Shown here: piece after piece, positions 55,889 to 64,000 of the stretch
Position numbering within the stretch: position 1 is the first letter of the stretch
How the letters are laid out: every line of letters begins with the position of its first letter
Assembly (NCBI RefSeq): GCF_000344615.1
Contig: NZ_KB467824.1
Span: 999,324-1,063,323 of the forward strand
Origin: Janthinobacterium sp. CG3
GTDB taxonomy: Bacteria > Pseudomonadota > Gammaproteobacteria > Burkholderiales > Burkholderiaceae_D
DNA length: 64,000 nt
Direction of reading: 5' to 3'
The notes under the pieces: model-generated
What the model was told of the DNA's origin: nothing
Databases searched by the model: none
What the model saw: the letters and a program-made list of their open reading frames with translations, nothing else
Program-made: the position numbers and the translations under genes

Positions 55889-55902
55889 TTGACTTCAATC
55901 AA
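55889..55902. promoter_or_regulatory. FNR/Anr box of the haemerythrin gene
   Basis: TTGACTTCAATCAA, nine of ten consensus positions. A CACACT -10 candidate 32 bp on gives a start near 55937, 57 bp before the ATG. Confidence 0.7.
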
Positions 55903-55993
55903 GGATTTCGGACGCGCCAACGCCCACACTGGGGGATGTTGGCGCCGGCGCAGCGGCGCCGGCAACCAGACGGAAGCAAAAAAGGGGGATGCA

Positions 55994-56455
55994 ATGCAGA
56001 CAGTCAGATGGTCGGAAGACATGGCCTTGGGGGTGCCGGCGATGGACCGGGCGCACCGCGCCCTGCTTGGGCAGATCGAACGCCTGGACGCGGCGCCGGA
56101 CGAGCAATTCGCGGCGGCCTACCTGGACCTGATCGACACGCTCGAGCAAGACTTCCGGGAGGAAGAGGGACTGATGGAGAAAATCCGCTTTCCGGGCCGG
56201 CGCCAGCATGCCGAACAGCACGCGCGGGTCATGGCCGGCTTGCGTTACGCCGAGTCGGACGTGCTGCAAGGGGAGACGGCGGCCGGGCGCGACGTCGTGC
56301 GCTTCCTGCCGCGCTGGTTCCTGGGGCACCTGTCGAGCATGGACCTGGCCCTGGCGGTGGGACTGGAAATGAGCGGCACCCACCATGCGCCGCCGCCGGA
56401 CGTGCTGTTGCGCACCGAGTTGTCGCGCCAGCTCAAGCTGAACATGCTCGAATAG
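55994..56455 (+). CDS. Bacteriohaemerythrin-like protein with one altered ligand
   Basis: 153 aa four-helix haemerythrin. Ligand residues visible: His in MDRAHRALL, EE in DFREEEGLM, HAEQH, and H..MD in GHLSSMD. The canonical His of HFxxEE is Asp (QDFREEE), a variant that should change the di-iron site. Such proteins bind O2 or NO. Two FNR-like boxes upstream point to anaerobic expression. Confidence 0.85.
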   Translation: MQTVRWSEDMALGVPAMDRAHRALLGQIERLDAAPDEQFAAAYLDLIDTLEQDFREEEGLMEKIRFPGRRQHAEQHARVMAGLRYAESDVLQGETAAGRDVVRFLPRWFLGHLSSMDLALAVGLEMSGTHHAPPPDVLLRTELSRQLKLNMLE

Positions 56456-56618
56456 GGCGCCGGCGCCCGTTCCGGCGCGCCGGAGCGTTGGAAACACGGC
56501 TCGGCCGGCGCATTGCTGTTGTGATATTGCACTTTTTACATCTGGCGAACGGTGCAGCGCGTTGCTGCACCGCAGCACTCTGCTAGAATCGTGCAATCAA
56601 TCATCTTCTTGGAATGCC

Positions 56619-57389
56619 ATGAAACGTGTGATCTTCAATCAAAAGGGCGGGGTCGGCAAATCGACCATCGCCGTGAACCTCGCCGCCATCGCGGCGCACC
56701 AGGGGAAAAGGACGCTTTTGATCGATATTGATCCGCAGTGCAATTCGAGCCGCTACCTGCTGGGCGACGCGGCGCGCGAGACGGCGCCGACCATGGCGGC
56801 GTATTTCGAGCAGATGCTGGCGTTTACGATGTTCCCGAAGGCGGCGGCCAGCTTCGTCCACGCGACGCCGTTCGAGAACCTGTCGATCATGGTGGCGCAC
56901 CCGGAAATTGGCGAGTTGCAATCGAAACTCGAGTCGCGCCACAAGATCTACAAGCTGCGCGACACCCTCAACGAACTGGCCAATGATTATGACGAAATTT
57001 TCGTCGATACACCGCCGGCCTACAATTTCTTCACCCAGTCGGCGCTGATCGCGGCCGACCGTTGCCTGATTCCGTTCGACTGCGACGATTTTTCGCGCCA
57101 GGCGCTCTACACCCTGGTCGCCAATGTCGCCGAGATCAAGGCCGACCATAATCCGCGGCTGGAAATCGAAGGCATCGTGGTGAACCAGTTCCAGCCGCGC
57201 GCGCGCCTGCCGCAGCGCCTGGTCGACGAACTCAAGGCGGAGGGCTTGCCGGTGTTCGAGAACAAGCTGTCCAGCTCGGTGAGGATACGCGAGTCGCACG
57301 ACCGCAACCTGCCCATGGTGCATCTGGACGCGCGCCATAAGATGAGCCAGGAATTTCTGGCGCTGTATGCGGAGTTGCAGGCGGCTTGA
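56619..57389 (+). CDS. ParA/MinD-family ATPase
   Basis: 256 aa. Deviant Walker A KGGVGKST at the N terminus, Walker B-like VDTPP. No parB or parS seen nearby, so it may position a complex other than the chromosome (orphan ParA). ATG at 56619 with GGA upstream; frame open 19 codons earlier. Confidence 0.85.
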   Translation: MKRVIFNQKGGVGKSTIAVNLAAIAAHQGKRTLLIDIDPQCNSSRYLLGDAARETAPTMAAYFEQMLAFTMFPKAAASFVHATPFENLSIMVAHPEIGELQSKLESRHKIYKLRDTLNELANDYDEIFVDTPPAYNFFTQSALIAADRCLIPFDCDDFSRQALYTLVANVAEIKADHNPRLEIEGIVVNQFQPRARLPQRLVDELKAEGLPVFENKLSSSVRIRESHDRNLPMVHLDARHKMSQEFLALYAELQAA

Positions 57390-57408
57390 ATAAGCGCTAC
57401 GCGGCCGC

Positions 57409-57972
57409 TTACGACGCCGGCGGGCGCGAGTGCCAGCGCAGCCGCGGCAGCGTGGATTTGCGCCGGCGCTCGTTTTGCGCCGCGTCGTACGACAGGAACG
57501 TGGTGCCGATGGCGAACCATTGCTCGCTGGAGATGACGCGCTGCGCCAGCGGCAGCAATTCCTGCTCTTCCTTCGCCAGGCGCTCCAGCAAGTTCTCGCA
57601 GTAGCGCTCCAGGGTAAAACACAGCATCTTGACATGCGTCGCGCTCTCGGCAAAGGCCAAGCGCAGGCGCCGCCGCGCCGAGCCCAGCGTGTGGCGGCCG
57701 ATCCGGTTGAGCGTCTCCAAGTCCGCCAGCAGCGTGTCGGCGTCGTGGGTCGCCTGGCGCAAGGCCGGCATCAGGCAGCCTTCGACTTTGCGCTGGTGGC
57801 GCATTTCGGCGAAACGGGTCAGTTCGTCGAGCTGGTTGGCCAGCCGCACCGGGTCCATCTTCTGGGGCGCGCCGGCGTTCACCTGCAGGTAGTGGCGAAA
57901 GCGCGAGATGAAATTGCGCTCCCTTTTTTGTTCGATCGACAGGGTCATCAGGGCATAGGTGGCAGTCAGCAT
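57409..57972 (-). CDS. Putative HHE/haemerythrin-like helical protein
   Basis: 187 aa, all helical. Charged helix pattern with MRHQRKVEGCLMP and LAKEEQELLPLAQRVISSEQW resembles the HHE cation-binding fold, but a full ligand set is not clear. Start ATG 57972 with AAGGA; the frame open to 58116 lacks a ribosome site. Convergent with the ParA gene. May pair functionally with the haemerythrin at 55994. Confidence 0.5.
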   Translation of the reverse strand: MLTATYALMTLSIEQKRERNFISRFRHYLQVNAGAPQKMDPVRLANQLDELTRFAEMRHQRKVEGCLMPALRQATHDADTLLADLETLNRIGRHTLGSARRRLRLAFAESATHVKMLCFTLERYCENLLERLAKEEQELLPLAQRVISSEQWFAIGTTFLSYDAAQNERRRKSTLPRLRWHSRPPAS

Positions 57973-58325
57973 GATTTTTCCTTCATTGCAACGTGCCCCG
58001 GGACCTGCGCTTCGGCGTGGATTTGCGCGCCGCGGCGAGGCGTCCGACGTGCGCAAAAAAGCATTGTGGTAATTAATGCAAACGCGTATTACCTTACGCC
58101 TGCGATCCCGGCGCATCCGGCGCAGTTACAATTGCTTACAAATGTTTGCAATACAAATTATTTCCCGGTAATGTTTTGACGGCCTGGCGGCGTCCCGTTG
58201 TTGACGTTGGTAAACGGCCAATGCCGCGAGAATGTCGTGTGCGGCAAACGGGAAGTTGCTACACTGGGAAGGAATCAATTTCAGCGTTCAACCAACTTGT
58301 TCAACATCTGAGGTCGAATCCCGCC
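57973..58325. other. Divergent intergenic region
   Basis: AT-richer (58060-58180), likely promoters for both neighbours; no gene or known operator recognised. Confidence 0.4.
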
Positions 58326-61300
58326 ATGGCATCGTCGGATCTTTCCACCCAAGGCCCGCCGGCGGCCTCACTGCCGCAGGGCGAGCCGGTCTTTTACCTT
58401 GGCCACTGGCAGATGCGGGCGTCCGGCGCCTTCCAGCACTGGTCCGACGAGGCCGGTCGCATCCTGGCGCTCGCGCCGTCGCGCTTTCCGCGCACGCTCG
58501 ACGATTTCCTGGCCTTTGTCCACGCCGACGACCGCGCGGACCTGGCCCAGGCGTTCGCCGACGTACTGCGCGGCGGCGCCGCGCTGAACCACGAGCACCG
58601 CATCGTGCGCCCGGACGGCGAGCAGCGCCACCTGTACGCGCGCGGCCGCTTGGAGACGGACGCGCGCGGCCAGCGCCTGCTCGCCGGCTCGCTGCACGAC
58701 GTCACCGAATCCAAGCTCGGCGAGCGCACGCTGCGCCAGAACGAGGCGCTGGTGCACATCGCCGGGCGCATCGCCCACCTGGGCGGCTGGGAAGTGGAGC
58801 TGCCCTCGCGGCAGGTGGTCTGGTCCGAGGAAATCTACGCGCTGTTTGATATGGCGCCGGGGCCACCGCCCAGCTTCGAGCAGGCGATGGGCCTGTGCGT
58901 ACCGGAGTCGCGCGCCCGGCTGCGCGCCGCCTTCGAGGGCTGCGCGCAAGTGGGGCTGCCCTACGACGAGGAGCTAGAGGTGGTCAGCGCCGGCGGCCGC
59001 CGGCTGTGGGTGCGCGCGCTCGGCCAGGCCGTGCGCGGCGACGGCGGCGTCATCACGCGGGTGCGCGGCGCGATGCAGGACATCAGCGGCCAGAAGCGCG
59101 CCGAGGAGCGCGCCAACCGCCTCGCCGCGCGCCTGACCACCACGCTCGAAAGCATCACCGACGCCTTTTTCACGTTCGACCACGCGTGGCGCTTCACCTA
59201 TCTGAACCGGCAGGCCGAGCTGCTGCTGCAGCGCAGTCGCGGTGAACTGCTTGGCAAGGTGGCGTGGGAAGAGTTCCGGGAGGCCGTCGGCGGCGTTTCG
59301 TATGGCGCATACCACCGGGCGCTGCGCGACAATTGCGCGGTCGAGTTCGTCGAATACTACGCGCCGCTGGCGCGCTGGCTGGAGGGCCACGCCTATCCGT
59401 CCGACGAGGGGCTGGCGGTGCATTTTCGCGACATCTCGGCGCGCAAGCACGCCGAGCTGGCGCTGGTGCGCTCGAACCGCGCGTTACAACTGCTCAGCCG
59501 CTGCAACGAGGCCTTGATCCGCGAGGGCAACGAAGCGGCGCTGGTCGAGCGCATCTGCCGCATCGCCGTCGACGTCGGCGGCTACCGCATGGCCTGGGTC
59601 GGCTACGCCAACGACGACGCCGCGCGCAGCATCAGCGTGGAAGCGCACGCCGGCGAGGACGACCTGGATTATCTGCGCAGCATAACGCTGAGCTGGTCCG
59701 ACGCCGCCGCCGGGCCGGGTGAATGCCCGGCCGGGCGGGTGGTGCGCGCCGCCGCGCCGCTGCTGCTGGAGCATCTGGAACAATTGGACGCCTGCCAGCC
59801 ATGGGTCAAGGTCGCGCTGGCGGCGGGCTACCGGGCCGCGGCGTACTTGCCGCTGCGCGACGGGCAGCGCTGCTTCGGCCTGCTGGCGCTGTATTCCGGC
59901 GAACCGTTCGGCGACCCGGCGCGCGAAATCGGGCTGCTCGGCGAGCTGGCCGACAACCTCGCCTTCGGCGTCGGCAACATCCGCGTGCGCGACGCGCAAC
60001 GCCGCATCCAGGCGCACATGCGCGACCAGGCCTCGCTGCTGGACCAGGCGCGCGACGCCATCATCGTGCGCAGCGTCGACCAGCGCGTGCTGTATTGGAA
60101 CAAGAGCGCGCAGCGCCTGTATGGGTGGTCGCAGGACGAGGTGCTGGGCCGCTCGGTCGACGCCTTGCTCGACGACGACGAGGACGCCCTCGAGGCCGCC
60201 ACCGCCATCGTGCTGCGCAGCGGCGAATGGAGCGGCGAAGTGACCCGCCGCGGCAAGGACGGCAGCGCGCTGACGGTGGAGGTGCGCTGGACCCTGGTCA
60301 GCGAGGACGACGGCCGGCCCAAGGCCATCATGTCGATCGACACCGACATCACCGAGCGTAAGGCGGCCGAACGGGAAATCCAGTACCTGGCGTTCTACGA
60401 CGCGTTGACCGGGCTGCCGAACCGGCGCCTGATGCTGGACCGGCTGCTACACGCGATGGCGGTCAGCGGCCGCGCCCGCCGCACCGGCGCGCTGCTGTTT
60501 ATCGACCTGGACAACTTCAAAACGCTCAACGACACCCTCGGCCACGACCAGGGCGACCTGCTGCTGCAGCAAGTGGCGTCGCGGCTGCAGGCGGCGGTCT
60601 ACGACAGCGATACCGTGGCGCGCTTTGGCGGCGACGAATTCGTCGTCATGGTGGAAGAGCTGAGCCGGGACCGGGTGGTGGCGGCGGCCCAGACCACCAC
60701 CATCGGCGAGCGCCTGCTGCTGGCGTTAAACCAGCCGTACCTGCTCAAGGGTGGCGCGCACCATAGCAGTTGCAGCATTGGCGCCACACTGTTCGAGCAC
60801 GACGGCGACGTTGGCGAGTTGCTCAAGCGCGCGGACCTGGCGATGTACCAGGCCAAGGCGGCCGGGCGCAACACGCTGCGCTTCTTCGACCCGCAGATGC
60901 AGGTGGCGGTGCACGCCCGCGTGGCGCTGGAGGCCGACCTGCGCCAGGGGCTGCAGCGGGACGAGTTCTACCTGCACTACCAGCCGCAGCTGGGCGAGGG
61001 CGGCCGCATCACCGGCGCCGAGGCGCTGGTGCGCTGGCGCCATCCGCAGCGCGGCGTGGTTTCGCCGGCCGCGTTCATTCCGCTGGCCGAGGAAACCGGC
61101 TTGATCCTGGCGCTTGGCCAGTGGGTGCTGGAGACGGCGTGCGCGCAACTGGTGGCGTGGTCGGAGTGGCCGGCGACGGCGCGGCTCAGCGTGGCCGTCA
61201 ACGTCAGCGCGCGCCAGCTGCGCCATCCGGATTTCGTCGCGGACGTGCTGGCGGTGCTGGCGAGCAGCGGCGCCGACCCGGCGCTGCTCAAACTCGAGCT

Positions 61301-61691
61301 GACCGAAAGCCTGCTGGTCGACGACGTCGAGGTCACGATCGCCAAAATGGTGGCGCTAAAGGGCAGGGGCGTCGGTTTCTCGCTGGACGACTTCGGCACC
61401 GGCTACTCTTCGCTGAGCTACCTGAAGCGACTGCCGTTGGAGCAGCTCAAAATCGACCAGTCGTTTGTCGCCGACGTTCTGACCGACCCGAACGACGCCG
61501 CCATTGTGCGCACCATCGTCGCGCTGGGGCAGAGCCTGGGGTTGTCGGTCATGGCCGAGGGCGTCGAAACCGAGGCCCAGCGCGACTTCCTGCTCAGCCA
61601 CGGTTGCGGCGCCTACCAGGGCTACCTGCTGAGCCGGCCGTTATCGGCCGAGCAGTTCCACGCCTTCATTGCCACGGCGGGAGCCGCGTAG
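58326..61691 (+). CDS. PAS/GAF/GGDEF/EAL cyclic-di-GMP protein, cytoplasmic
   Basis: 1121 aa from the ATG at 58326. No membrane helix. Order: three PAS/PAC units (~20-350), a GAF domain (~375-540), a further PAS (~560-680), GGDEF with intact GGDEF (~768), EAL with EALVRW (~898) and DDFGTGYSS. Its GGDEF-EAL half is close to that of the 24055 protein, so they are paralogues with different sensors. The frame extends to 58146 without a ribosome site. Confidence 0.88.
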   Translation: MASSDLSTQGPPAASLPQGEPVFYLGHWQMRASGAFQHWSDEAGRILALAPSRFPRTLDDFLAFVHADDRADLAQAFADVLRGGAALNHEHRIVRPDGEQRHLYARGRLETDARGQRLLAGSLHDVTESKLGERTLRQNEALVHIAGRIAHLGGWEVELPSRQVVWSEEIYALFDMAPGPPPSFEQAMGLCVPESRARLRAAFEGCAQVGLPYDEELEVVSAGGRRLWVRALGQAVRGDGGVITRVRGAMQDISGQKRAEERANRLAARLTTTLESITDAFFTFDHAWRFTYLNRQAELLLQRSRGELLGKVAWEEFREAVGGVSYGAYHRALRDNCAVEFVEYYAPLARWLEGHAYPSDEGLAVHFRDISARKHAELALVRSNRALQLLSRCNEALIREGNEAALVERICRIAVDVGGYRMAWVGYANDDAARSISVEAHAGEDDLDYLRSITLSWSDAAAGPGECPAGRVVRAAAPLLLEHLEQLDACQPWVKVALAAGYRAAAYLPLRDGQRCFGLLALYSGEPFGDPAREIGLLGELADNLAFGVGNIRVRDAQRRIQAHMRDQASLLDQARDAIIVRSVDQRVLYWNKSAQRLYGWSQDEVLGRSVDALLDDDEDALEAATAIVLRSGEWSGEVTRRGKDGSALTVEVRWTLVSEDDGRPKAIMSIDTDITERKAAEREIQYLAFYDALTGLPNRRLMLDRLLHAMAVSGRARRTGALLFIDLDNFKTLNDTLGHDQGDLLLQQVASRLQAAVYDSDTVARFGGDEFVVMVEELSRDRVVAAAQTTTIGERLLLALNQPYLLKGGAHHSSCSIGATLFEHDGDVGELLKRADLAMYQAKAAGRNTLRFFDPQMQVAVHARVALEADLRQGLQRDEFYLHYQPQLGEGGRITGAEALVRWRHPQRGVVSPAAFIPLAEETGLILALGQWVLETACAQLVAWSEWPATARLSVAVNVSARQLRHPDFVADVLAVLASSGADPALLKLELTESLLVDDVEVTIAKMVALKGRGVGFSLDDFGTGYSSLSYLKRLPLEQLKIDQSFVADVLTDPNDAAIVRTIVALGQSLGLSVMAEGVETEAQRDFLLSHGCGAYQGYLLSRPLSAEQFHAFIATAGAA

Positions 61692-61791
61692 GCCGGGCCG
61701 TCCCACGCGCGCCAGGTCCGCCAACGCGTGGTTGTTGGAAAACCTCATCATCTTCATTGTATGGGTTGTTACAGAATTCATCATTCCGAAC

Positions 61792-62349
61792 TCATTTCTC
61801 GGTGATTTTTATTTGCTTGGTTTCAGGCGGCGCCGGGGTAACGTTGGAGGCAGGTTCAACTTGCGGTGAGTAATCGGCAAGCCGCAGGTAAAGAAACCCG
61901 CGGCCACCGGATTCACAGACGAAGCCATCAATCGGATCGCCACTCTTTATAAGTTTTGAATTGTAGCCCGTGCAGTTATATTTGGTAGTATCAAGGTATT
62001 CCGCCGCTAGCAATGTCTTAAACTGGGGAGACATCCAAGCCCGTCCAGCTTCCGGCGCAAGACGGTGTGGTTTGATGGGCTCTTTTGCCGTGCCGAACCA
62101 TTTCGGATCGGACGGCTCAAACTCGGCAACTAAGGTTATTAATTCGGTGCTACTGGGAAGAAAGCCGTCGTCGTAAGGCCACATCAATATTTCCCATTGT
62201 ACAGATTTCATCGGTATTGAAACCTGAACCAGTTTATTCAGTTCGAAAATTTCGGTCGAAGCTTTTGGTTCTTTCATTCCGCATCCATTTAGCAATAATG
62301 ATACACATAGGCATATAAAATATTTCTTAAATTTCTTTTTATTCATCAT
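61792..62349 (-). CDS. AT-rich lipoprotein gene, 185 aa
   Basis: Lys-rich start (MMNKKKFKKYF), hydrophobic core and lipobox LLNGC (Cys23). The mature part (WEILMWPYDDGFLPSSTEL; GFVCESGGRGFLYLRLADYSPQ) is unknown to me. Third-position GC is clearly lower than in the rest of the window, so it was probably acquired. Confidence 0.6.
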   Translation of the reverse strand: MMNKKKFKKYFICLCVSLLLNGCGMKEPKASTEIFELNKLVQVSIPMKSVQWEILMWPYDDGFLPSSTELITLVAEFEPSDPKWFGTAKEPIKPHRLAPEAGRAWMSPQFKTLLAAEYLDTTKYNCTGYNSKLIKSGDPIDGFVCESGGRGFLYLRLADYSPQVEPASNVTPAPPETKQIKITEK

Positions 62350-62465
62350 TTATTTTCGGATTAACAATAGATGGCAGTGTGATTAATAAAAAAATTCTCA
62401 TGTGTTCTTCTATCTGTTTGTACAATTTCTAATGAAAAACGAGCGATCTACATGTCAAGACCCGC
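62350..62465. other. AT-rich intergenic stretch
   Basis: Upstream region of the AT-rich lipoprotein gene; no gene recognised. Confidence 0.4.
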
Positions 62466-62628
62466 TTAGTTATACACATGATTAACGAACGATTCAGGAT
62501 TTTTTGCCTGCCAGACTTTGAGTGCCTGAATCGGTATTATATGGTTTAATGCGCGCTGCGGAATGCTGTTGTTGTAAATCTTCAAATAGCCGCGTAGTGT
62601 CCTCAGGGCGTCAAGCTTGATGCGGAAC
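62466..62628 (-). pseudogene. C-terminal fragment of an IS3/IS481-type transposase
   Basis: The minus-strand frame reads LDALRTLRGYLKIYNNSIPQ then RALNHIIPIQALKVWQ and ends ...FVNHVYN. This resembles the end of rve-type transposases (L..L...YN...H..L...TP.Q.L). A stop codon just upstream and no catalytic DDE part show it is a remnant. Confidence 0.6.
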
Positions 62629-63205
62629 GTTCATTGACTTCCGGGAGATATCAGGATAAGTACTACGTCTGTGTGCTCGCCAGGGTTAGTGCCGAACGGC
62701 GCCGCCACGGTTTGGATGAGTCTCGTACGGTTTGCGTTTCCAATGAACGGCGCAGCCGTTTAGCATGCCTTAAAAATCATGCTGCCAAATTGGTCGCTAT
62801 AAACACTAATCATTCGCAATGTAACGTGTCCAGTTGCGTCGCCCTAGCCACTGATGGAGAAAGTCAGTATTCCTTATTTTCCTCGAACCTGAGGAGGCGC
62901 CGTCGGCGTAGCCGGCGTGCTGGGTCAGGCGGAAGACGTCGCTGGCGGCGGCCAGGTGGCGCCGCCGGCGCGAGCAGTTGCGCCGGGGCCCAGGAGTTGA
63001 TGCCGACCGCGTTCGGCTGCCCCCGGTGCTGCGCCGTGACGTCGTCGGTGGCGCCGGTGGCGTCGTCGCGTCACGGGCGTGCCCGCCGTGGAAGCGCGGC
63101 TCGGCGCCACCGGGTGTCTCGTTTCGGACAAGCATTTCACGCTCGACGGTACAAAAAAAAGAACAGCGCCATCGACGGGCGTACGACGCGCCACGCGGGC
63201 TATGC
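62629..63205. other. Region with no intact gene
   Basis: About 580 bases, first AT-rich then GC-rich. A minus-strand frame at 62806-63135 has low-complexity composition and no domain. Probably decayed DNA between mobile elements. Confidence 0.4.
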
Positions 63206-63206
63206 C

Positions 63207-63225
63207 CACCTCGTTATACACAAGT
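63207..63225. mobile_element. Left terminal repeat of the Tn5-like IS element
   Basis: TTATACACAAGT (63214-63225) equals the inner 12 of 19 bases of the Tn5 outer end; the outer seven differ. It lies 100 bp before the transposase, the distance expected for an IS50-type left end. Confidence 0.5.
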
Positions 63226-63325
63226 CCGGACCAACGCCCAGCCGGTTTGAAAACACGTTTACATTCAATAAACTAACGCGCCCCTTGTAAACTTGCCATT
63301 ATTCAGGTTTACTCTCGTCTTTTGC

Positions 63326-64000
63326 GTGGACGAATTGGCGACAGCATCAGCACCTTGGACCGAGACGGAATTTGAACAACTCGACTTGGGCGATGCGCGC
63401 CTGAACAAACGAGCGAGGATCTTGATGGAACGATTTGCGGCTGACCCGACGGCGAGCGTGCCGAAGGCCTGCCAAGGCTGGGGCGAGACGATAGCGGCCT
63501 ACCGCTTCTTCGACAACGACAGCGTGGACTGGCAGGCGATTATGGCGCCGCATTGGCAGCAGACACAGCAACGCATGGCCGCGCTGCCGGTGGTGCTGTG
63601 CTTGCAGGACACGACCGAACTCGATTTCAATGGCCAAGGCGCGTTCGGCCTCGGTCCCTTGAGCTATGAAGCCCAGCGCGGCATGTACCTGCACCCGACG
63701 TATGCGGTCACGCCCTCGCGCGAGCCGCTGGGCATCGTCGACGCGTGGATGTGGGCGCGTGAAAAGAAGGACAAGACCGGTGCGCGCGGCGGGCCGAAGG
63801 AAAGCCTGCGCTGGATCGAAGGCTACGAACGGATCGCCGAGATGGCCGCGCAGTTGCCAGCCACACGCTTGGTCTATGTCGCCGACCGCGAGGCCGATCT
63901 GGTGCCGCTGATGCTGCGCGCGCAAGAACTGGGCGCGCCGGCCGACTGGCTGGTGCGCGCTAAGCACAACCGCTGCCTTCCCGACGGCGACAGGCTGTGG
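63326..64000 (+). CDS. IS4-family (Tn5/IS50-like) transposase, 3' end outside window
   Basis: 225 codons from GTG 63326. The N-terminal DNA-binding part (EFEQLDLGDARLNKRARILMERFA; ACQGWGETIAAYRFFDN) is typical of IS50-like transposases. First catalytic Asp in CLQDTTELDFNGQ and second in YVADREAD are present. The frame is open to the window end, where the catalytic Glu would follow. Whether it is intact cannot be seen. Confidence 0.9.
   Translation, partial: MDELATASAPWTETEFEQLDLGDARLNKRARILMERFAADPTASVPKACQGWGETIAAYRFFDNDSVDWQAIMAPHWQQTQQRMAALPVVLCLQDTTELDFNGQGAFGLGPLSYEAQRGMYLHPTYAVTPSREPLGIVDAWMWAREKKDKTGARGGPKESLRWIEGYERIAEMAAQLPATRLVYVADREADLVPLMLRAQELGAPADWLVRAKHNRCLPDGDRLW

Noticed and set aside
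62470..62478. TTATACACA as a DnaA box or replication origin
   Set aside because: Only one further copy (63214), which belongs to the IS end; no dnaA/dnaN or AT-rich unwinding region.
62634..63290. 218-codon plus-strand frame
   Set aside because: Crosses a sharp GC change, Arg/Ser-rich in its middle, no start signal; best seen as chance in decayed DNA.

Overview
The window is high-GC DNA with strong G/C third-position bias. Its gene content (NarK1/NarK2, NarGHJI, a quinol-dependent NO reductase, DUF2249 proteins, Thivi_2564-type membrane protein, PAS/GGDEF/EAL sensors) and its GTAGGTCGG-type intergenic repeats point to a betaproteobacterium of the Oxalobacteraceae (Massilia/Duganella/Janthinobacterium-like). 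The taxon is inferred from gene content, not from a marker gene.

Most of positions 3.5-43.5 kb is a genomic region for life without oxygen. Left to right: a hybrid sensor kinase cut by the window start; the class III ribonucleotide reductase operon nrdD - separate glycyl-radical peptide - nrdG behind tandem NrdR boxes and an FNR-like box; two related lipoproteins; an amidase-like secreted protein; norB (quinol type) plus a DUF2249 protein, divergent from the NO sensor nsrR; narK1-narK2-hemN followed by the relic of a Crp/FNR regulator; a solute-binding protein; a DUF2249/polytopic membrane protein pair divergent from ubiU-ubiV-ubiT across one FNR box; a solute-binding protein translationally coupled to a CHASE/PAS/GGDEF/EAL protein; several small genes; narG-narH-narJ-narI-ppiC, moaA, narX-narL; an HMA-type protein and nnrS. 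Together these give nitrate import, nitrate reduction, NO removal, molybdopterin, haem and ubiquinone synthesis without O2, and DNA precursors without O2. No nitrite reductase (nirS/nirK) and no N2O reductase lies in the window.

From 43.5 to 61.7 kb the content is mixed: a DUF481 outer-membrane protein, a thioredoxin-reductase-like flavoprotein, an Ala/Pro-rich protein, a small membrane protein, a carbon-node cluster ppc-gap-pyk-eno, a 25-bp perfect inverted repeat/terminator, amn, a bacteriohaemerythrin behind two FNR-like boxes, a ParA-like ATPase, an HHE-like protein and a second PAS/GAF/GGDEF/EAL protein.

The right end (61.7-64 kb) changes character: an AT-richer lipoprotein gene, a transposase fragment, no other intact gene, and the left part of a Tn5/IS50-like IS4-family element that runs off the window.

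Functional calls rest on motif recognition by eye. Regulatory sites are pattern matches and none has been tested.
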